From contig NZ_CP085173.1 in NCBI RefSeq assembly GCF_020616555.1, positions 5,162,001 through 5,226,000 on the forward strand: a stretch of 64,000 bases of DNA, read 5' to 3'. This document shows positions 53,720 to 62,279 of this stretch, in pieces; within the stretch, counting starts at the first letter, position 1, and each line of letters begins with the position of its first letter. Source of the DNA: Streptomyces longhuiensis (GTDB lineage Bacteria > Actinomycetota > Actinomycetes > Streptomycetales > Streptomycetaceae). Made by a program: the position numbers and the translations under genes. The notes beneath the pieces are model-generated. The model saw only the letters and a program-made list of their open reading frames with translations. It did no database searches and was not told the origin of the DNA.

Positions 53720-55222
53720 TCAACTCGCTGATTCCGGTACTTCGGGAAGGCGGCTCGGATCGTCCCACAGCACAGCGATGCGAGAGTCGATGGAACCCTC
53801 CGGACCATCGTCGCGTGTTCCGGGAGAGAAGCGCAAGCGCGTGACCGTCTCCAACAAGTCGTCCCAGGCACCCGTTTCGGCGAGCCTGTGGAGTTCCGCG
53901 TGCTCGGTGTCGTCGAGGGGTCCCTGGTGAGCCCAGAGCAGCACCGGCAGGCCCGCCTGGAGGCCGAGCGTCAGCTCGCTGAGCCCGTGTTCCGAGTCGG
54001 GCGACGACCCCAGAGTCATCAACACAATGGCCTGATTGTGCTTCAACTTGGCGTAGAGCGCCTGCTGTTGGGACCCGGCGCCGGTTTCGCACCGGTGCAC
54101 GCGTCCCGCGCCCCCGCTCCTCAGCACCTCCCAGCGCGCGTTCCACACCCGGTGGACCTGGCGTGCCTCCATCCGCTCCAGGCTGCGTATGACGACCTTG
54201 TAGTCCATGCCCAGCGGAGGGCGGAACGGGGCCGACCTGCCGAGGCCGGGCTGGCGTGCCCCGAAGGGGGTCGGGCGGGTCCAGTCCTCCACCGGTGTGT
54301 TGGCCATCGCCAGGGAGAGGATGAACTCCACGACGATGCCGCCGTGGTGGTTGCGCAGCCGCTCTTCCTCCCGGTCGACGAGGGTGGCGACCCAGTCGGG
54401 CACCTCCGTCAGGCGCAGCTCCCGGTCGTCCCGCTGGCGCGGCTCCCACGCGTTGCCGGTACTCGTCCAGCAGGTGAGTGCGACACGGTCGGGTGACTCG
54501 GTCAACGGCTGGAGCCGGATCACCAGGAAGGCTTCACGGCCGGGGTCTCTTCGCCAGCTGCCGGTGGAGGAGCGGACGGCGTCGAGCATGCGCTGGCCCT
54601 CGGTTCCCGCGTCGGCGAGGGAGCGGATGTGGCGGCTGAGCCAGACCCTGAGCGGGTCGCCGCGCTCCGGGCCGACCAGATAGGCCAGTTCGTGCAGGAA
54701 GCGCACGCTCCTCGGTATCCCGTCCGAGGGAACGTTGCACTGCTCCAGGAGTTCGTACGCCTCGCGTGCCGTGCGGGTCGTCCTCGGCAGCGGCCCGAAG
54801 CTGTCCCCGGCCACATGGCGGAACAGATCGGCGAGGTCCGGCACGGAGTCGCGGTCCAGGCCGCTCAGGAGCGGGTCGAGCGCGGCCCGCTGCGCCGGGT
54901 CACCGGCCGGCGGCAGCGGCGACTCCACGAGGGCGGACGCCTGGAGCGAGGCCAGATCGTCGTCCGCCAGATACCGGACGGCCTCCACGAGCCGCAGCCA
55001 GCCCTGGGGCACCGCGCCGAACACCCGCACCATTTCGACGATGTGCGGCTTCTTGTCGCCGAACTCGGCTACGAGCAGGCGCTGTCCGAGCCGGTGCAGC
55101 GCCCGGTCCACGCACATCCGGCGGCTGCGCCGGTCCTCCATGACGGACACCCGCATCAGCGCCTCCACGAGCTGCTCCTCGCTCGCGGGAAAGGCCGGGT
55201 ACGGGGACGGGCGCTCAGGCAT
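53720..55222 (-). CDS. VMAP-like (vWA-MoxR-associated) protein
   Basis: 500 residues. The N terminus (FPASEEQLVEALMRVSVMEDRRSRRMCVDRALHRL in outline) resembles a small helical effector-associated domain. The middle is helical (LADLFRHVAGDSFG), and the C-terminal ~250 residues (AFLVIRLQPLTESPDRVALTCWTS, then VEFILSLAMANTPVEDW and PVLLWAHQG) match the VMAP C-terminal domain. Such proteins link sensors or effectors to vWA-MoxR pairs in predicted conflict systems of multicellular bacteria. The start is uncertain: ATG 55222 is used, GTG 55255 possible, neither with a good ribosome site. It is 94 bases upstream of the MoxR gene. No separate effector gene is seen next to it. Confidence 0.7.
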   Translation of the reverse strand: MPERPSPYPAFPASEEQLVEALMRVSVMEDRRSRRMCVDRALHRLGQRLLVAEFGDKKPHIVEMVRVFGAVPQGWLRLVEAVRYLADDDLASLQASALVESPLPPAGDPAQRAALDPLLSGLDRDSVPDLADLFRHVAGDSFGPLPRTTRTAREAYELLEQCNVPSDGIPRSVRFLHELAYLVGPERGDPLRVWLSRHIRSLADAGTEGQRMLDAVRSSTGSWRRDPGREAFLVIRLQPLTESPDRVALTCWTSTGNAWEPRQRDDRELRLTEVPDWVATLVDREEERLRNHHGGIVVEFILSLAMANTPVEDWTRPTPFGARQPGLGRSAPFRPPLGMDYKVVIRSLERMEARQVHRVWNARWEVLRSGGAGRVHRCETGAGSQQQALYAKLKHNQAIVLMTLGSSPDSEHGLSELTLGLQAGLPVLLWAHQGPLDDTEHAELHRLAETGAWDDLLETVTRLRFSPGTRDDGPEGSIDSRIAVLWDDPSRLPEVPESAS

Positions 55223-55440
55223 GGCCGTCTCGGCGCTCGCGCCACCGGGTGGCACCCGCCGGATACATGTCCGCAGTAGGTCGAGCCACTTCCACGTGTC
55301 CCCCTCACGCGTCCCGCGGCAGCGGTCGTACTGTCGCTGCCCGAGCCAGCAAGGGTATGACGAAGAACCGCGTGTGGGTACGGTCGCAACCGTCCCATTT
55401 GGATCACGCGTTCATCGGGGTACCGCTCGGGATCCGGGTC
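55223..55440. other. gene-free gap before VMAP-MoxR-FxsT operon
   Basis: 218 bases between the aminotransferase stop and the VMAP start. The operon promoter must lie here on the minus strand. I see no strong dyad or terminator hairpin. Confidence 0.4.
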
Positions 55441-56619
55441 TCAGGCGAGCTTCTTGAGGCGGTCGACCGCCTCTTCGAGCACCGGGATCCGCTTGCAGAA
55501 CGCGAACCGTACGAAGGGGGCGCCCGCCTCGCGGTGGTCGTAGAACACCGCGTTCGGGATGGCGACGACGCCCGCGCGTTCGGGCAGCGCGCGGCAGAAC
55601 GCGAAGCCGTCGCTCTCGCCGAGCGGGCGGATGTCGGTGGTGACGAAGTACGTGCCCGCGGGCCGGAACACCTCGAAGCCGGCCGCCGCGAGACCGTCCG
55701 CGAGGAGGTCGCGCTTGGCGCTCATGTCGGCGCGGAAGGCGTCGTAGTACGAGTCGGGCAGGGCGAGCGCCTCGGCGACCGCGTACTGGAAGGGGCCGGA
55801 CGCGACGTAGGTGAGGAACTGCTTGGCCGAGCGGACCGCGGTGACCAGCTCGGGCGAGGCGGTCACCCAGCCGACCTTCCAGCCCGTGAACGAGAAGGTC
55901 TTGCCGGCGGACCCGATGGTCACCGTGCGCTCGCGCATGCCGGGGAGCGTGGCGAGCGGGATGTGCCCGGCGTCGCCGAACGTCAGGTGCTCGTACACCT
56001 CGTCCGTGATCACCAGGAGGTCGCGCTCGACGGCGAGGGCCGCGATCGCGGTGAGTTCCTCGCGCGTGAGCACGGTGCCGGTCGGGTTGTGCGGGGTGTT
56101 GATCAGCAGGAGGCGGGTGCGGTCGGTGACCGCGGCGCGCAGCTCGTCCAGGTCGAGCCGGAAGGCGCCGTTGTCGGGGCGCAGGGTGACGGGGACGCGG
56201 GTGCCGCCCGCCAGCGCGATGCTCGCCGCGTACGAGTCGTAGTACGGCTCCAGCGCGACGACCTCGTCGCCGGGTTCGACCAGGGCGAGCAGCGAGGCGG
56301 CGATGGCCTCGGTGGCGCCGGCCGTGACGAGGACCTCGTGGTCCGGGTCGAACGACAGGCCGTAGCGGTGCTCCTGGTGGGCGGCGATCGCGGTGCGCAG
56401 CTCGGGGACGCCGGGGCCCGGCGGGTACTGGTTGCCGCGGCCGTCGCGCAGCGCCCGTACGGCCGCCTCGCGGATCTCCTCGGGGCCGTCCGTGTCGGGG
56501 AAGCCCTGGCCGAGGTTGATCGAGCCGGTCGCCGTGGCCAGCGCGGACATCTCCGCGAAGATCGTGGTCCCGAACTCGGCGAGACGGCGGTTGAGCAGGG
56601 GGCGCGCGCTGGAGGTCAT
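55441..56619 (-). CDS. PLP-dependent aminotransferase (class I/II, DapC/KAT-like)
   Basis: 392 residues. PLP contacts: NTPHNPTG (Asn), ITDEVYEHL (Asp/Tyr), and the Schiff-base lysine in IGSAGKTFSFTGWKVGW; substrate-carboxylate Arg in VRFAFCK. The N terminus carries GSINLGQGFPDTDGP. This matches the group containing mycobacterial N-succinyldiaminopimelate aminotransferase and kynurenine/glutamine aminotransferases, so lysine biosynthesis or broad amino-acid transamination is likely. The ATG at 56619 has AGGA 8 bases upstream; an ATG three codons earlier is possible. It stands alone. Confidence 0.85.
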   Translation of the reverse strand: MTSSARPLLNRRLAEFGTTIFAEMSALATATGSINLGQGFPDTDGPEEIREAAVRALRDGRGNQYPPGPGVPELRTAIAAHQEHRYGLSFDPDHEVLVTAGATEAIAASLLALVEPGDEVVALEPYYDSYAASIALAGGTRVPVTLRPDNGAFRLDLDELRAAVTDRTRLLLINTPHNPTGTVLTREELTAIAALAVERDLLVITDEVYEHLTFGDAGHIPLATLPGMRERTVTIGSAGKTFSFTGWKVGWVTASPELVTAVRSAKQFLTYVASGPFQYAVAEALALPDSYYDAFRADMSAKRDLLADGLAAAGFEVFRPAGTYFVTTDIRPLGESDGFAFCRALPERAGVVAIPNAVFYDHREAGAPFVRFAFCKRIPVLEEAVDRLKKLA

Positions 56620-56743
56620 GGCCGCCATCCTGCGCCGAACCTCTGGAGTTCCTCAACTCTGCTTTGGCGGGGCGCGGGCCCGGGAATCCCCGAGTCACGC
56701 CCGACGGGGGCGTTCTCGGGGGAATGAGAGGAAGGTGAGGGCC

Positions 56744-57073
56744 GTGATCATCGGAGCCATCATCTTTGGACTTGTGATCGTGGGCATCGTCGTGGCCGTG
56801 TCGTCCGCGGGCGGCTCGGGCAGGACGCGGAGCGGGAAGACGTCACTGAGCAAGGGCCGGTCGGGCAGCCGCCGGTCGCGCGGTTCCAGCAGCAGCTGGT
56901 GGGCCGGCGGCGGTGGCGCGGCGAGCGGGTACTCCTGCTCGTCCGGCAGCTCCGGCAGCTCCGGCGGACACCACGGGCACTCCTGCGGCGGCGGATCCTC
57001 GTGCGGGGGCGGGAGCTCCTGCGGAGGCGGGTCCTCCTGCGGCGGCGGAGGCGGGTGCGGCGGCGGAAGCTGA
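56744..57073 (+). CDS. small membrane protein with Cys/Gly/Ser-rich repeats
   Basis: 109 residues from GTG 56744 (GTG 56735 also possible; GAGAGGAAGG nearby). One transmembrane helix (IIGAIIFGLVIVGIVVAVS, 2-20) is followed by a basic Ser/Arg/Lys stretch and a tail of repeats of the type SCGGGS (four copies) with a HHGHSC segment. Seven or so cysteines and three histidines in a flexible chain could bind metal or crosslink. Similar low-complexity membrane proteins occur in Streptomyces, with no known role. The tail DNA is repetitive, so length may vary between strains. Confidence 0.65.
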   Translation: MIIGAIIFGLVIVGIVVAVSSAGGSGRTRSGKTSLSKGRSGSRRSRGSSSSWWAGGGGAASGYSCSSGSSGSSGGHHGHSCGGGSSCGGGSSCGGGSSCGGGGGCGGGS

Positions 57074-57440
57074 CCGCGCCACCGGGACACGTACGGCCCA
57101 CAGGGAGGCGGCTGACACGGGGCAGCCGGTCCGCGTGGGCCGTACGTATGCGGGGGACTGCGGGAGAGACGCGTGACGGTCAGGGCGCCATATGCGCCTG
57201 GAATGGTCCGTCGCGCGGGAATCGTACGCAAGTTGCCCGGAGAAGTTGAACAGTTGAGCTGTGGGGTCCCCGGAGGGGATGGAAACCCGGCGAAGTTGGG
57301 TAAAAACGCTGTGGCGGTGCCACCGTTCATGATTCCCTCTAAACCGTCAAAGCGGCCCTCGTACGTTCTCGTGGGCACGTGCCGGCCCTCCCCCCTCAGC
57401 GCCGGCCTCACCTCCTTTTGCGTGTTAGCGGAGCCGACCC
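57074..57440. other. 367-bp gap with nested hairpin
   Basis: After the Cys-rich protein gene, a terminator-like dyad lies at 57090-57146 (listed separately). The remainder is the upstream region of the DUF2617 gene. It contains an AT-rich stretch around 57295-57350 (including GGGTAAAAACG) likely to hold its promoter. No gene is seen. Confidence 0.45.
57090..57146 (+). terminator. nested hairpin terminator
   Basis: Outer 12-bp arms CGTACGGCCCAC (57090-57101) and GTGGGCCGTACG (57135-57146) enclose a smaller GGCTG/CAGCC hairpin, 17 bases after the Cys-rich gene. Confidence 0.6.
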
Positions 57441-57962
57441 ATGCTCACGACCCTGAACACCGCCTACACCGACACGCGCGCGGAACACCTGGCCTGGGCT
57501 CTCGGCCGCGAACCACTTCCCGCGCTCGCCACGCTCGATCTCGAACTCGCCGGAGCCAAGCTCCAGTTGAGGCTCCTCGGCGCCTCTCACCAGGTACTTC
57601 TGGAGGAGGACCAGGGCAGCTGCTCCGAGACCGTCGCCTGTATCCCGGGCAGCAGCACCCCGCTGCCGCTCGGCGTCGCCAAGCGCGTCGGCGACTGGGA
57701 GTACGAATTCGCGGCACATGTCGAGACCCTCTCCGAGGGCTCGTTCGCGGGCCGCGCACAGGAACTCATCGCGCTGGTGTCCGATCACCCCAACGGTCTC
57801 GCAGGGGTGTTCCCCGGCAGTCCGCACGCCTTCACCGCACTGCTCGCCCACCGGCAGGAGGGCCAGGTGCGCTGGCGCACCTGGCACGCCTATCCACAGG
57901 AGGGTCAACTCGTCGTCACCCGGACCCGGGTGGGCGTGCGGACCCCGGCCGCGATGCTGTGA
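57441..57962 (+). CDS. DUF2617 family protein
   Basis: 173 residues, soluble, without signal. The sequence (YTDTRAEHLAWALG, LRLLGASHQVLLEE, ETVACIPGSSTPLP, FPGSPHAFTALLAHRQEGQVRWRTWHAYPQ in outline) matches DUF2617, a family almost limited to actinomycetes. No catalytic pattern is known. A weak GCGGAG site precedes the ATG. The spermidine-synthase-like gene follows 90 bases later on the same strand, a common Streptomyces pairing that may reflect a shared pathway. Confidence 0.85.
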   Translation: MLTTLNTAYTDTRAEHLAWALGREPLPALATLDLELAGAKLQLRLLGASHQVLLEEDQGSCSETVACIPGSSTPLPLGVAKRVGDWEYEFAAHVETLSEGSFAGRAQELIALVSDHPNGLAGVFPGSPHAFTALLAHRQEGQVRWRTWHAYPQEGQLVVTRTRVGVRTPAAML

Positions 57963-58052
57963 CGCCATGGGCGGCAATCCATGCGCGAACGGGCCCACTT
58001 CCACACGTGTGGGTGACTGGACGGAGTTGCGCGGTGACGTAGCGTTCGCAAC

Positions 58053-59714
58053 GTGATCGAGCCGCGCACCCCCATCCCGTCCGGCGTCCCGCGCGCCCGG
58101 AGCGAGGAGGGCAGGGCACCCCTTCCCGTGACCCCTCTCCCCGTGAAGCAGGCGACGGGGCGGTTCCTCGTGCTCGCGGGCGTCTTCCTCTGCGCCGCCT
58201 GCGGACTCGTGTACGAACTCGAACTGGTCGCGCTCGCCTCGTACTTGATCGGTGACTCGGTCACCCAGGCGTCCGTCGTCCTGTCCGTGATGGTCTTCGC
58301 CATGGGCATCGGCTCGCTCGGGGCCAAGCGGCTGCGGCTGCGGGCCGCCGCCGGGTTCGGCGCGGTCGAGGCCGCGCTCGCGCTGGTCGGCGGGTGCAGT
58401 GCGATGGCGCTGTACGCGGCGTTCGCGTGGACCGGCGACTGGGGCGGATCCTGGGCGGGCGGCTCGCGCTACATGCTCGTCGGGTTCTCCCTCGCCATCG
58501 GCGTGCTCATCGGCGCCGAAGTGCCGCTCCTGATGGTGCTCATCCAGCGGATCAGACGGCAGGACCCCGGAGGCGCCGTCGCCGACCTGTTCGCCGCCGA
58601 CTACGTGGGCGCGCTCGTCGGCGGACTCGCCTTCCCGTTCCTCCTGCTGCCGATGCTCGGGCAGCTGACGGGCGCGCTGCTGACCGGCGCGGTCAACGCG
58701 CTCGCGGGCGGCGCCCTCGTGCTCGGCCTGTTCCGCAGGGACCTCACGCGCCGCGGGCGCTGGACGCTCCTCGTGGCGAATGTCGTCGTGCTCGCCCTGC
58801 TCGCCTCCGCCGCGGTCCTCGTCGACGACTTCGAGCGGGCCGCCCGGCAGGCCATGTACGGCAGGGACGTACGCGTCGCCGTCCAGACCGGCGTACAGGA
58901 GCTCGTCGTCACCGGCGGGAAGCACGAGCCGCTCGACCTCTACCTCGACGGGCGCCTGCGCGTCAGCGGCCGCGACCAGGAGCGCTACCACGAGGCCCTC
59001 GTGCGGCCCGCGATGGACGGACCGCACGCGCGCGTGCTCATCCTCGGCGGCGGTGACGGCCTAGCCGCCCGCGAGGTCCTGCGCTTCCCCGGGGTGCGGC
59101 GGGTGGACATCGTGGAGATCGACCCGGGCGTCGTACACCTCGCGAGAAACGATCCGCCGCTCAGGGCGCTCAACGGGCACGTCTACGAGGACCGGCGCGT
59201 GCGGGCCGTGACCGCGGACGCCTTCCGCTGGCTGCGCGGGCCCCACACCCCGTACGACGTGGTGATCTCCGATCTGCCCGACCCCGGGATCACGGCCAGC
59301 ACGAAGCTGTACTCGCAGGAGTTCTACGGTCTGGCGGCCCAGGTCCTCGCCCCGGGCGGGCGGCTCGCTGTGCACGCCGGGTCGCTGTCGTCGCGGCCCC
59401 GCGTGTTCTGGACGGTCGACACGACGCTGCGCGCGGCGGGCCTGCGGACGGTGCCGTACTGGGTGGGCACGGGCGCGCGGCCGGCCCCGGCCGGGCGGCG
59501 GCACGGGGCGTGGGACCGGCTCACCGGGATCACCGACGGGCCCGACCGGACGCTCGACGGGACGCGGGCGCCGAGCGACTGGGGGTTCGAGCTCGCGGGC
59601 CTGCGACCGCCGTCGGAGGGGGCCGTGCCGCGCGAGCGGGTGCGGGCGGCGGAGCGCTCGCGGATCACCGGACTCGCGCCGTCGACCTTGGTTCATCCGC
59701 GGTACGCCGACTGA
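58053..59714 (+). CDS. membrane-bound spermidine synthase-like protein
   Basis: 553 residues. The N-terminal half has seven hydrophobic helices ([28 protein letters not shown] in outline). The C-terminal half is a spermidine-synthase fold with the aminopropyl-donor site [14 protein letters not shown] (about 329-342), [15 protein letters not shown] and VVISDLPDP. The GTG start follows a TAGCGT by 7 bases and has no ribosome site, so the mRNA may be leaderless. The soluble homologue makes spermidine from decarboxylated SAM and putrescine; the function of these membrane versions is not established. Confidence 0.85.
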   Translation: MIEPRTPIPSGVPRARSEEGRAPLPVTPLPVKQATGRFLVLAGVFLCAACGLVYELELVALASYLIGDSVTQASVVLSVMVFAMGIGSLGAKRLRLRAAAGFGAVEAALALVGGCSAMALYAAFAWTGDWGGSWAGGSRYMLVGFSLAIGVLIGAEVPLLMVLIQRIRRQDPGGAVADLFAADYVGALVGGLAFPFLLLPMLGQLTGALLTGAVNALAGGALVLGLFRRDLTRRGRWTLLVANVVVLALLASAAVLVDDFERAARQAMYGRDVRVAVQTGVQELVVTGGKHEPLDLYLDGRLRVSGRDQERYHEALVRPAMDGPHARVLILGGGDGLAAREVLRFPGVRRVDIVEIDPGVVHLARNDPPLRALNGHVYEDRRVRAVTADAFRWLRGPHTPYDVVISDLPDPGITASTKLYSQEFYGLAAQVLAPGGRLAVHAGSLSSRPRVFWTVDTTLRAAGLRTVPYWVGTGARPAPAGRRHGAWDRLTGITDGPDRTLDGTRAPSDWGFELAGLRPPSEGAVPRERVRAAERSRITGLAPSTLVHPRYAD

Positions 59715-59767
59715 GTACGGGCCGAACACGGGACGGGTGGGGCCGGGCGTGGGTAGGCTCGGGCGGC

Positions 59768-60610
59768 ATGGAGCATGAGGTGTTCGTTCCGGTTCCGGCG
59801 GAGTCGTTGAGGGGCGCGCTGGCTGCCCCCGAGTTGGTGGCCAGGGCGGTGCCCGGGCTTCAGCGGGAGGCCTCCGGCGACGGCGGCCGGCTGAAGCTCC
59901 GCATCGGCGGCCACACCATCACCTACCGCGGTTCCTTGCGTGTCACCGAGACGGAGACCGGGGCGTTCGCGGTCGAGGGCGACGGCACCGAGGCGCGGGG
60001 GACCGGCTCCGTGAAGTTCGCGGTGACGGTACGGGTGGCCGCGGTGTCCGGCGGCTCCGACGTCACGTTCGTGGCGTCGGGCAGCGGGGACGGCCGGGTC
60101 GCCGAACTCCCCGACGATGCCGTCGAGTCCGCGGTGCGCCGCCTCCTGACCCGTTTCGCGGAGGCACTCGGCACCGCGGCGGAACCGGGGACGGACCCGG
60201 GGGCGGAGGACGTGGCCCGTACTGAGGACGGCGAGGACGGCGAGGACACCGAGGACGGCGAGGACACCGAGGACTCCGCCGACGACTCCCACTCCTCCGT
60301 CTTCGAGACCGAGATCCCGCCGCCGTCGCTCGCCCCCTTCGCGCGGCTGGACCCTGAAGCCGACGCGGCCGGCGAGGACGCCGGGTTCGACGCCGACGTG
60401 CCGCCCGCCGAGGCCGCCCACGCCCGCCGCACCATGATCGGCCGCAGCGCCGAGGAGGTCGACCACGCGCCGCCGCGCGGCCGTTACGCCCCGGTGCCCG
60501 CGCCCGAGTCCACGACGGCCACCGCCACGCTGCGCTGGGCCGCGCCCGCGGCCGCCGTCGTGGTCGCGTCCGCGATCGTCGTCGGCCGGGTACTGCGCCG
60601 CCGGCGCTGA
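59768..60610 (+). CDS. CoxG/SRPBCC-type protein with C-terminal membrane anchor
   Basis: 280 residues. The SRPBCC domain (2-140: MEHEVFVPVPAESLRGALAAPELVARAVPG, GSVKFAVTVRV in outline) is of the carbon-monoxide-dehydrogenase subunit G type. An acidic linker with GEDTED/GEDGED repeats (about 155-180) leads to a C-terminal helix (WAAPAAAVVVASAIVVGRV) and RRRR, a tail anchor. A TAGGCT 8 bases before the ATG and no ribosome site suggest a leaderless start. It probably binds a hydrophobic ligand at the membrane; there are no CO dehydrogenase genes nearby, so the name reflects fold only. Confidence 0.75.
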   Translation: MEHEVFVPVPAESLRGALAAPELVARAVPGLQREASGDGGRLKLRIGGHTITYRGSLRVTETETGAFAVEGDGTEARGTGSVKFAVTVRVAAVSGGSDVTFVASGSGDGRVAELPDDAVESAVRRLLTRFAEALGTAAEPGTDPGAEDVARTEDGEDGEDTEDGEDTEDSADDSHSSVFETEIPPPSLAPFARLDPEADAAGEDAGFDADVPPAEAAHARRTMIGRSAEEVDHAPPRGRYAPVPAPESTTATATLRWAAPAAAVVVASAIVVGRVLRRRR

Positions 60611-60630
60611 GCGAAAAGTAAGGTCGGCCC

Positions 60631-61425
60631 GTGACTACCCAGGAAACGACGCTGACCGCGGGTGACGCGGAAGTGACCGTGCAGCCGGGCAACGGCTGCC
60701 GCGTGAGCAGCCTGCGCATCGGCGGCACCGAACTCCTCCGGCAGGGGGAGCGGTACGGCTGCTTCCCGATGGTGCCGTGGTGCGGCCGCATCAGGGACGG
60801 CAGGTTCCGGGACGGCGGGCGGACGTACCAGATGCCCCTGAACTCGCCGCCGCACGCCATCCACGGCTACGCCCGCGACGCCGAGTGGACGACCGCCCGC
60901 GCGAGCGCCGACGAGGCCGTCTTCACGTACGACCTCGCCGAGCCCTGGCCCTGGCCCGGCCGGGTCACCCAGATGGTGCGCCTCACCGAGGACTCGCTCA
61001 CGCTGACGCTCGGCATCGAGACGTACGGCGACTCGTTCCCCGCGCAGGCCGGCTGGCACCCCTGGTTCAACCGGACCCTCGACGGCTCCGCCGACGGCGT
61101 GCGCGTCGACTTCTCCCCGGCCTGGCAGGAGGAGCGCGGCGACGACCACCTCCCCACCGGCAAGCGGATCGACCGCACGGACGGCCCCTGGGACGACTGC
61201 TTCGGCATGCCCGACGGCGTCGGCGTGACCCTGACCTGGCCGCAGCGGCTGGAGGTCGAGGTCACGAGCCGGGAGCAGTGGGTCGTCGTCTACGACGAGC
61301 AGGAGGCGGCCGTGTGCGTGGAGCCGCAGACCGGCCCGCCGGACGGCCTGAACACGCTGCCGCGCCTCGTCACCCCGGTGGACCCCCTGGAGGCCACGAC
61401 CACCTGGACGTGGCGAGCGCTCTGA
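60631..61425 (+). CDS. aldose 1-epimerase family protein
   Basis: 264 residues of the galactose-mutarotase fold: FPMVPWCGRIRDGRF, HAIHGYARD (first His), AGWHPWFNR (second His), and CVEPQTGPPDGLN with the catalytic Glu. It interconverts alpha and beta anomers of a sugar; this subgroup is short and soluble. The GTG start is 6 bases after TAAGGT, which could serve as leaderless -10 or as a weak ribosome site. It is transcribed in the direction of pyrE, with the dyad element at 61438 between. Confidence 0.85.
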   Translation: MTTQETTLTAGDAEVTVQPGNGCRVSSLRIGGTELLRQGERYGCFPMVPWCGRIRDGRFRDGGRTYQMPLNSPPHAIHGYARDAEWTTARASADEAVFTYDLAEPWPWPGRVTQMVRLTEDSLTLTLGIETYGDSFPAQAGWHPWFNRTLDGSADGVRVDFSPAWQEERGDDHLPTGKRIDRTDGPWDDCFGMPDGVGVTLTWPQRLEVEVTSREQWVVVYDEQEAAVCVEPQTGPPDGLNTLPRLVTPVDPLEATTTWTWRAL

Positions 61426-61437
61426 GCCGGAGCCTTG

Positions 61438-61548
61438 AGAGCCTGTCTGTGAACCCCCGCTGCGCCCCGACGCCCGGCACGCACCCTCGCACCGACCGCC
61501 GCTGCGCCCGCGCTTCGCGCGGACGACGGGGGGTCAAAGACAGGCTCT
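61438..61548. repeat. imperfect palindromic element (MITE-like) upstream of pyrE
   Basis: AGAGCCTGTCT (61438-61448) and its complement AGACAGGCTCT (61538-61548) bound a 111-bp stretch. Pairing continues inward with TGA/TCA and a C5/G5 run after single mismatches. The inner part holds CGCGC-TT-CGCGCG. It spans almost the whole gap between the epimerase and pyrE, ending 12 bases before the ATG, so it would form a long hairpin in the pyrE leader. No transposase and no target-site duplication were seen. Confidence 0.6.
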
Positions 61549-61560
61549 AAGCTCGTAGCC

Positions 61561-62112
61561 ATGACGAACGACGTGCGCGACGCGCTTCTCCAGCAGATCA
61601 AGGACAAGGCCGTGGTGCACGGCAAGGTGACGCTCTCCTCCGGTCTGGAGGCGGACTACTACATCGACCTGCGCCGCATCACCCTCGACGGCGAGGCCGC
61701 CCCGCTGGTGGGCCAGGTGCTCCTCGACCTGACCGCCGACCTCGACTTCGACGCCGTGGGCGGCCTGACGATGGGCGCCGACCCGGTCGCCGGCGCCATG
61801 CTGCACGCGGCCGCCGCCCGGGGCGAGCGCCTGGACGCCTTCGTGGTCCGCAAGGCCGCCAAGGCGCACGGCATGCAGCGCCGCGTCGAGGGCCCGGACA
61901 TCAAGGGCCGTCGCGTCCTCGTCGTCGAGGACACGTCCACCACCGGCGGCTCCCCGCTCGCCGCCGTCGAGGCCGTGCGCGAGGCCGGTGCCGAGGTAGT
62001 CGGCGTCGCCACGATCGTGGACCGCGCCACCGGTGCCGCCGAGAAGATCACCGAGGGCGCCGGGGTCCCGTACCTGTTCGCCTTCGGCAAGGACGAACTG
62101 GGCCTCGACTGA
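61561..62112 (+). CDS. pyrE: orotate phosphoribosyltransferase
   Basis: 183 residues. It makes OMP from orotate and PRPP, the fifth step of UMP synthesis. PRPP loop VLVVEDTSTTGGSPLAAVEAV, dimer-loop lysines VVRKAAKAHGMQRRVEG, and substrate region LSSGLEADYYIDLRRI are all intact. No clear ribosome site is seen in front of the ATG; instead the palindromic element ends there. Other pyrimidine genes are not in the window. It precedes the aldolase gene by 167 bases. Confidence 0.95.
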   Translation: MTNDVRDALLQQIKDKAVVHGKVTLSSGLEADYYIDLRRITLDGEAAPLVGQVLLDLTADLDFDAVGGLTMGADPVAGAMLHAAAARGERLDAFVVRKAAKAHGMQRRVEGPDIKGRRVLVVEDTSTTGGSPLAAVEAVREAGAEVVGVATIVDRATGAAEKITEGAGVPYLFAFGKDELGLD

Positions 62113-62184
62113 GGCCGGTCGATAACGGGCCGGACCCAGTACGCGACCAGGACTGGAGCTGTCCGGCAAGTCTGGAAAGATGGG

Positions 62185-62202
62185 GGCGACGATGACGTCG
62201 CC
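62185..62202 (+). terminator. short hairpin between pyrE and fba
   Basis: GGCGACG (62185-62191) and CGTCGCC (62196-62202) with a 4-base loop, 73 bases after pyrE and 78 before the aldolase start. It could terminate pyrE or belong to the aldolase leader. Confidence 0.4.
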
Positions 62203-62279
62203 ATCCGGGGCCGATCCAGACGAGAGGCCCCAGGTCAGGGTCTGACAGCACACACCCGCACATCCCAAGGAGCGGACAC

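Noticed and set aside
58001..58012. Palindrome CCACACGTGTGG before the spermidine-synthase-like gene as terminator or operator
   Set aside because: Six-base arms without a loop; too short to judge and possibly chance.
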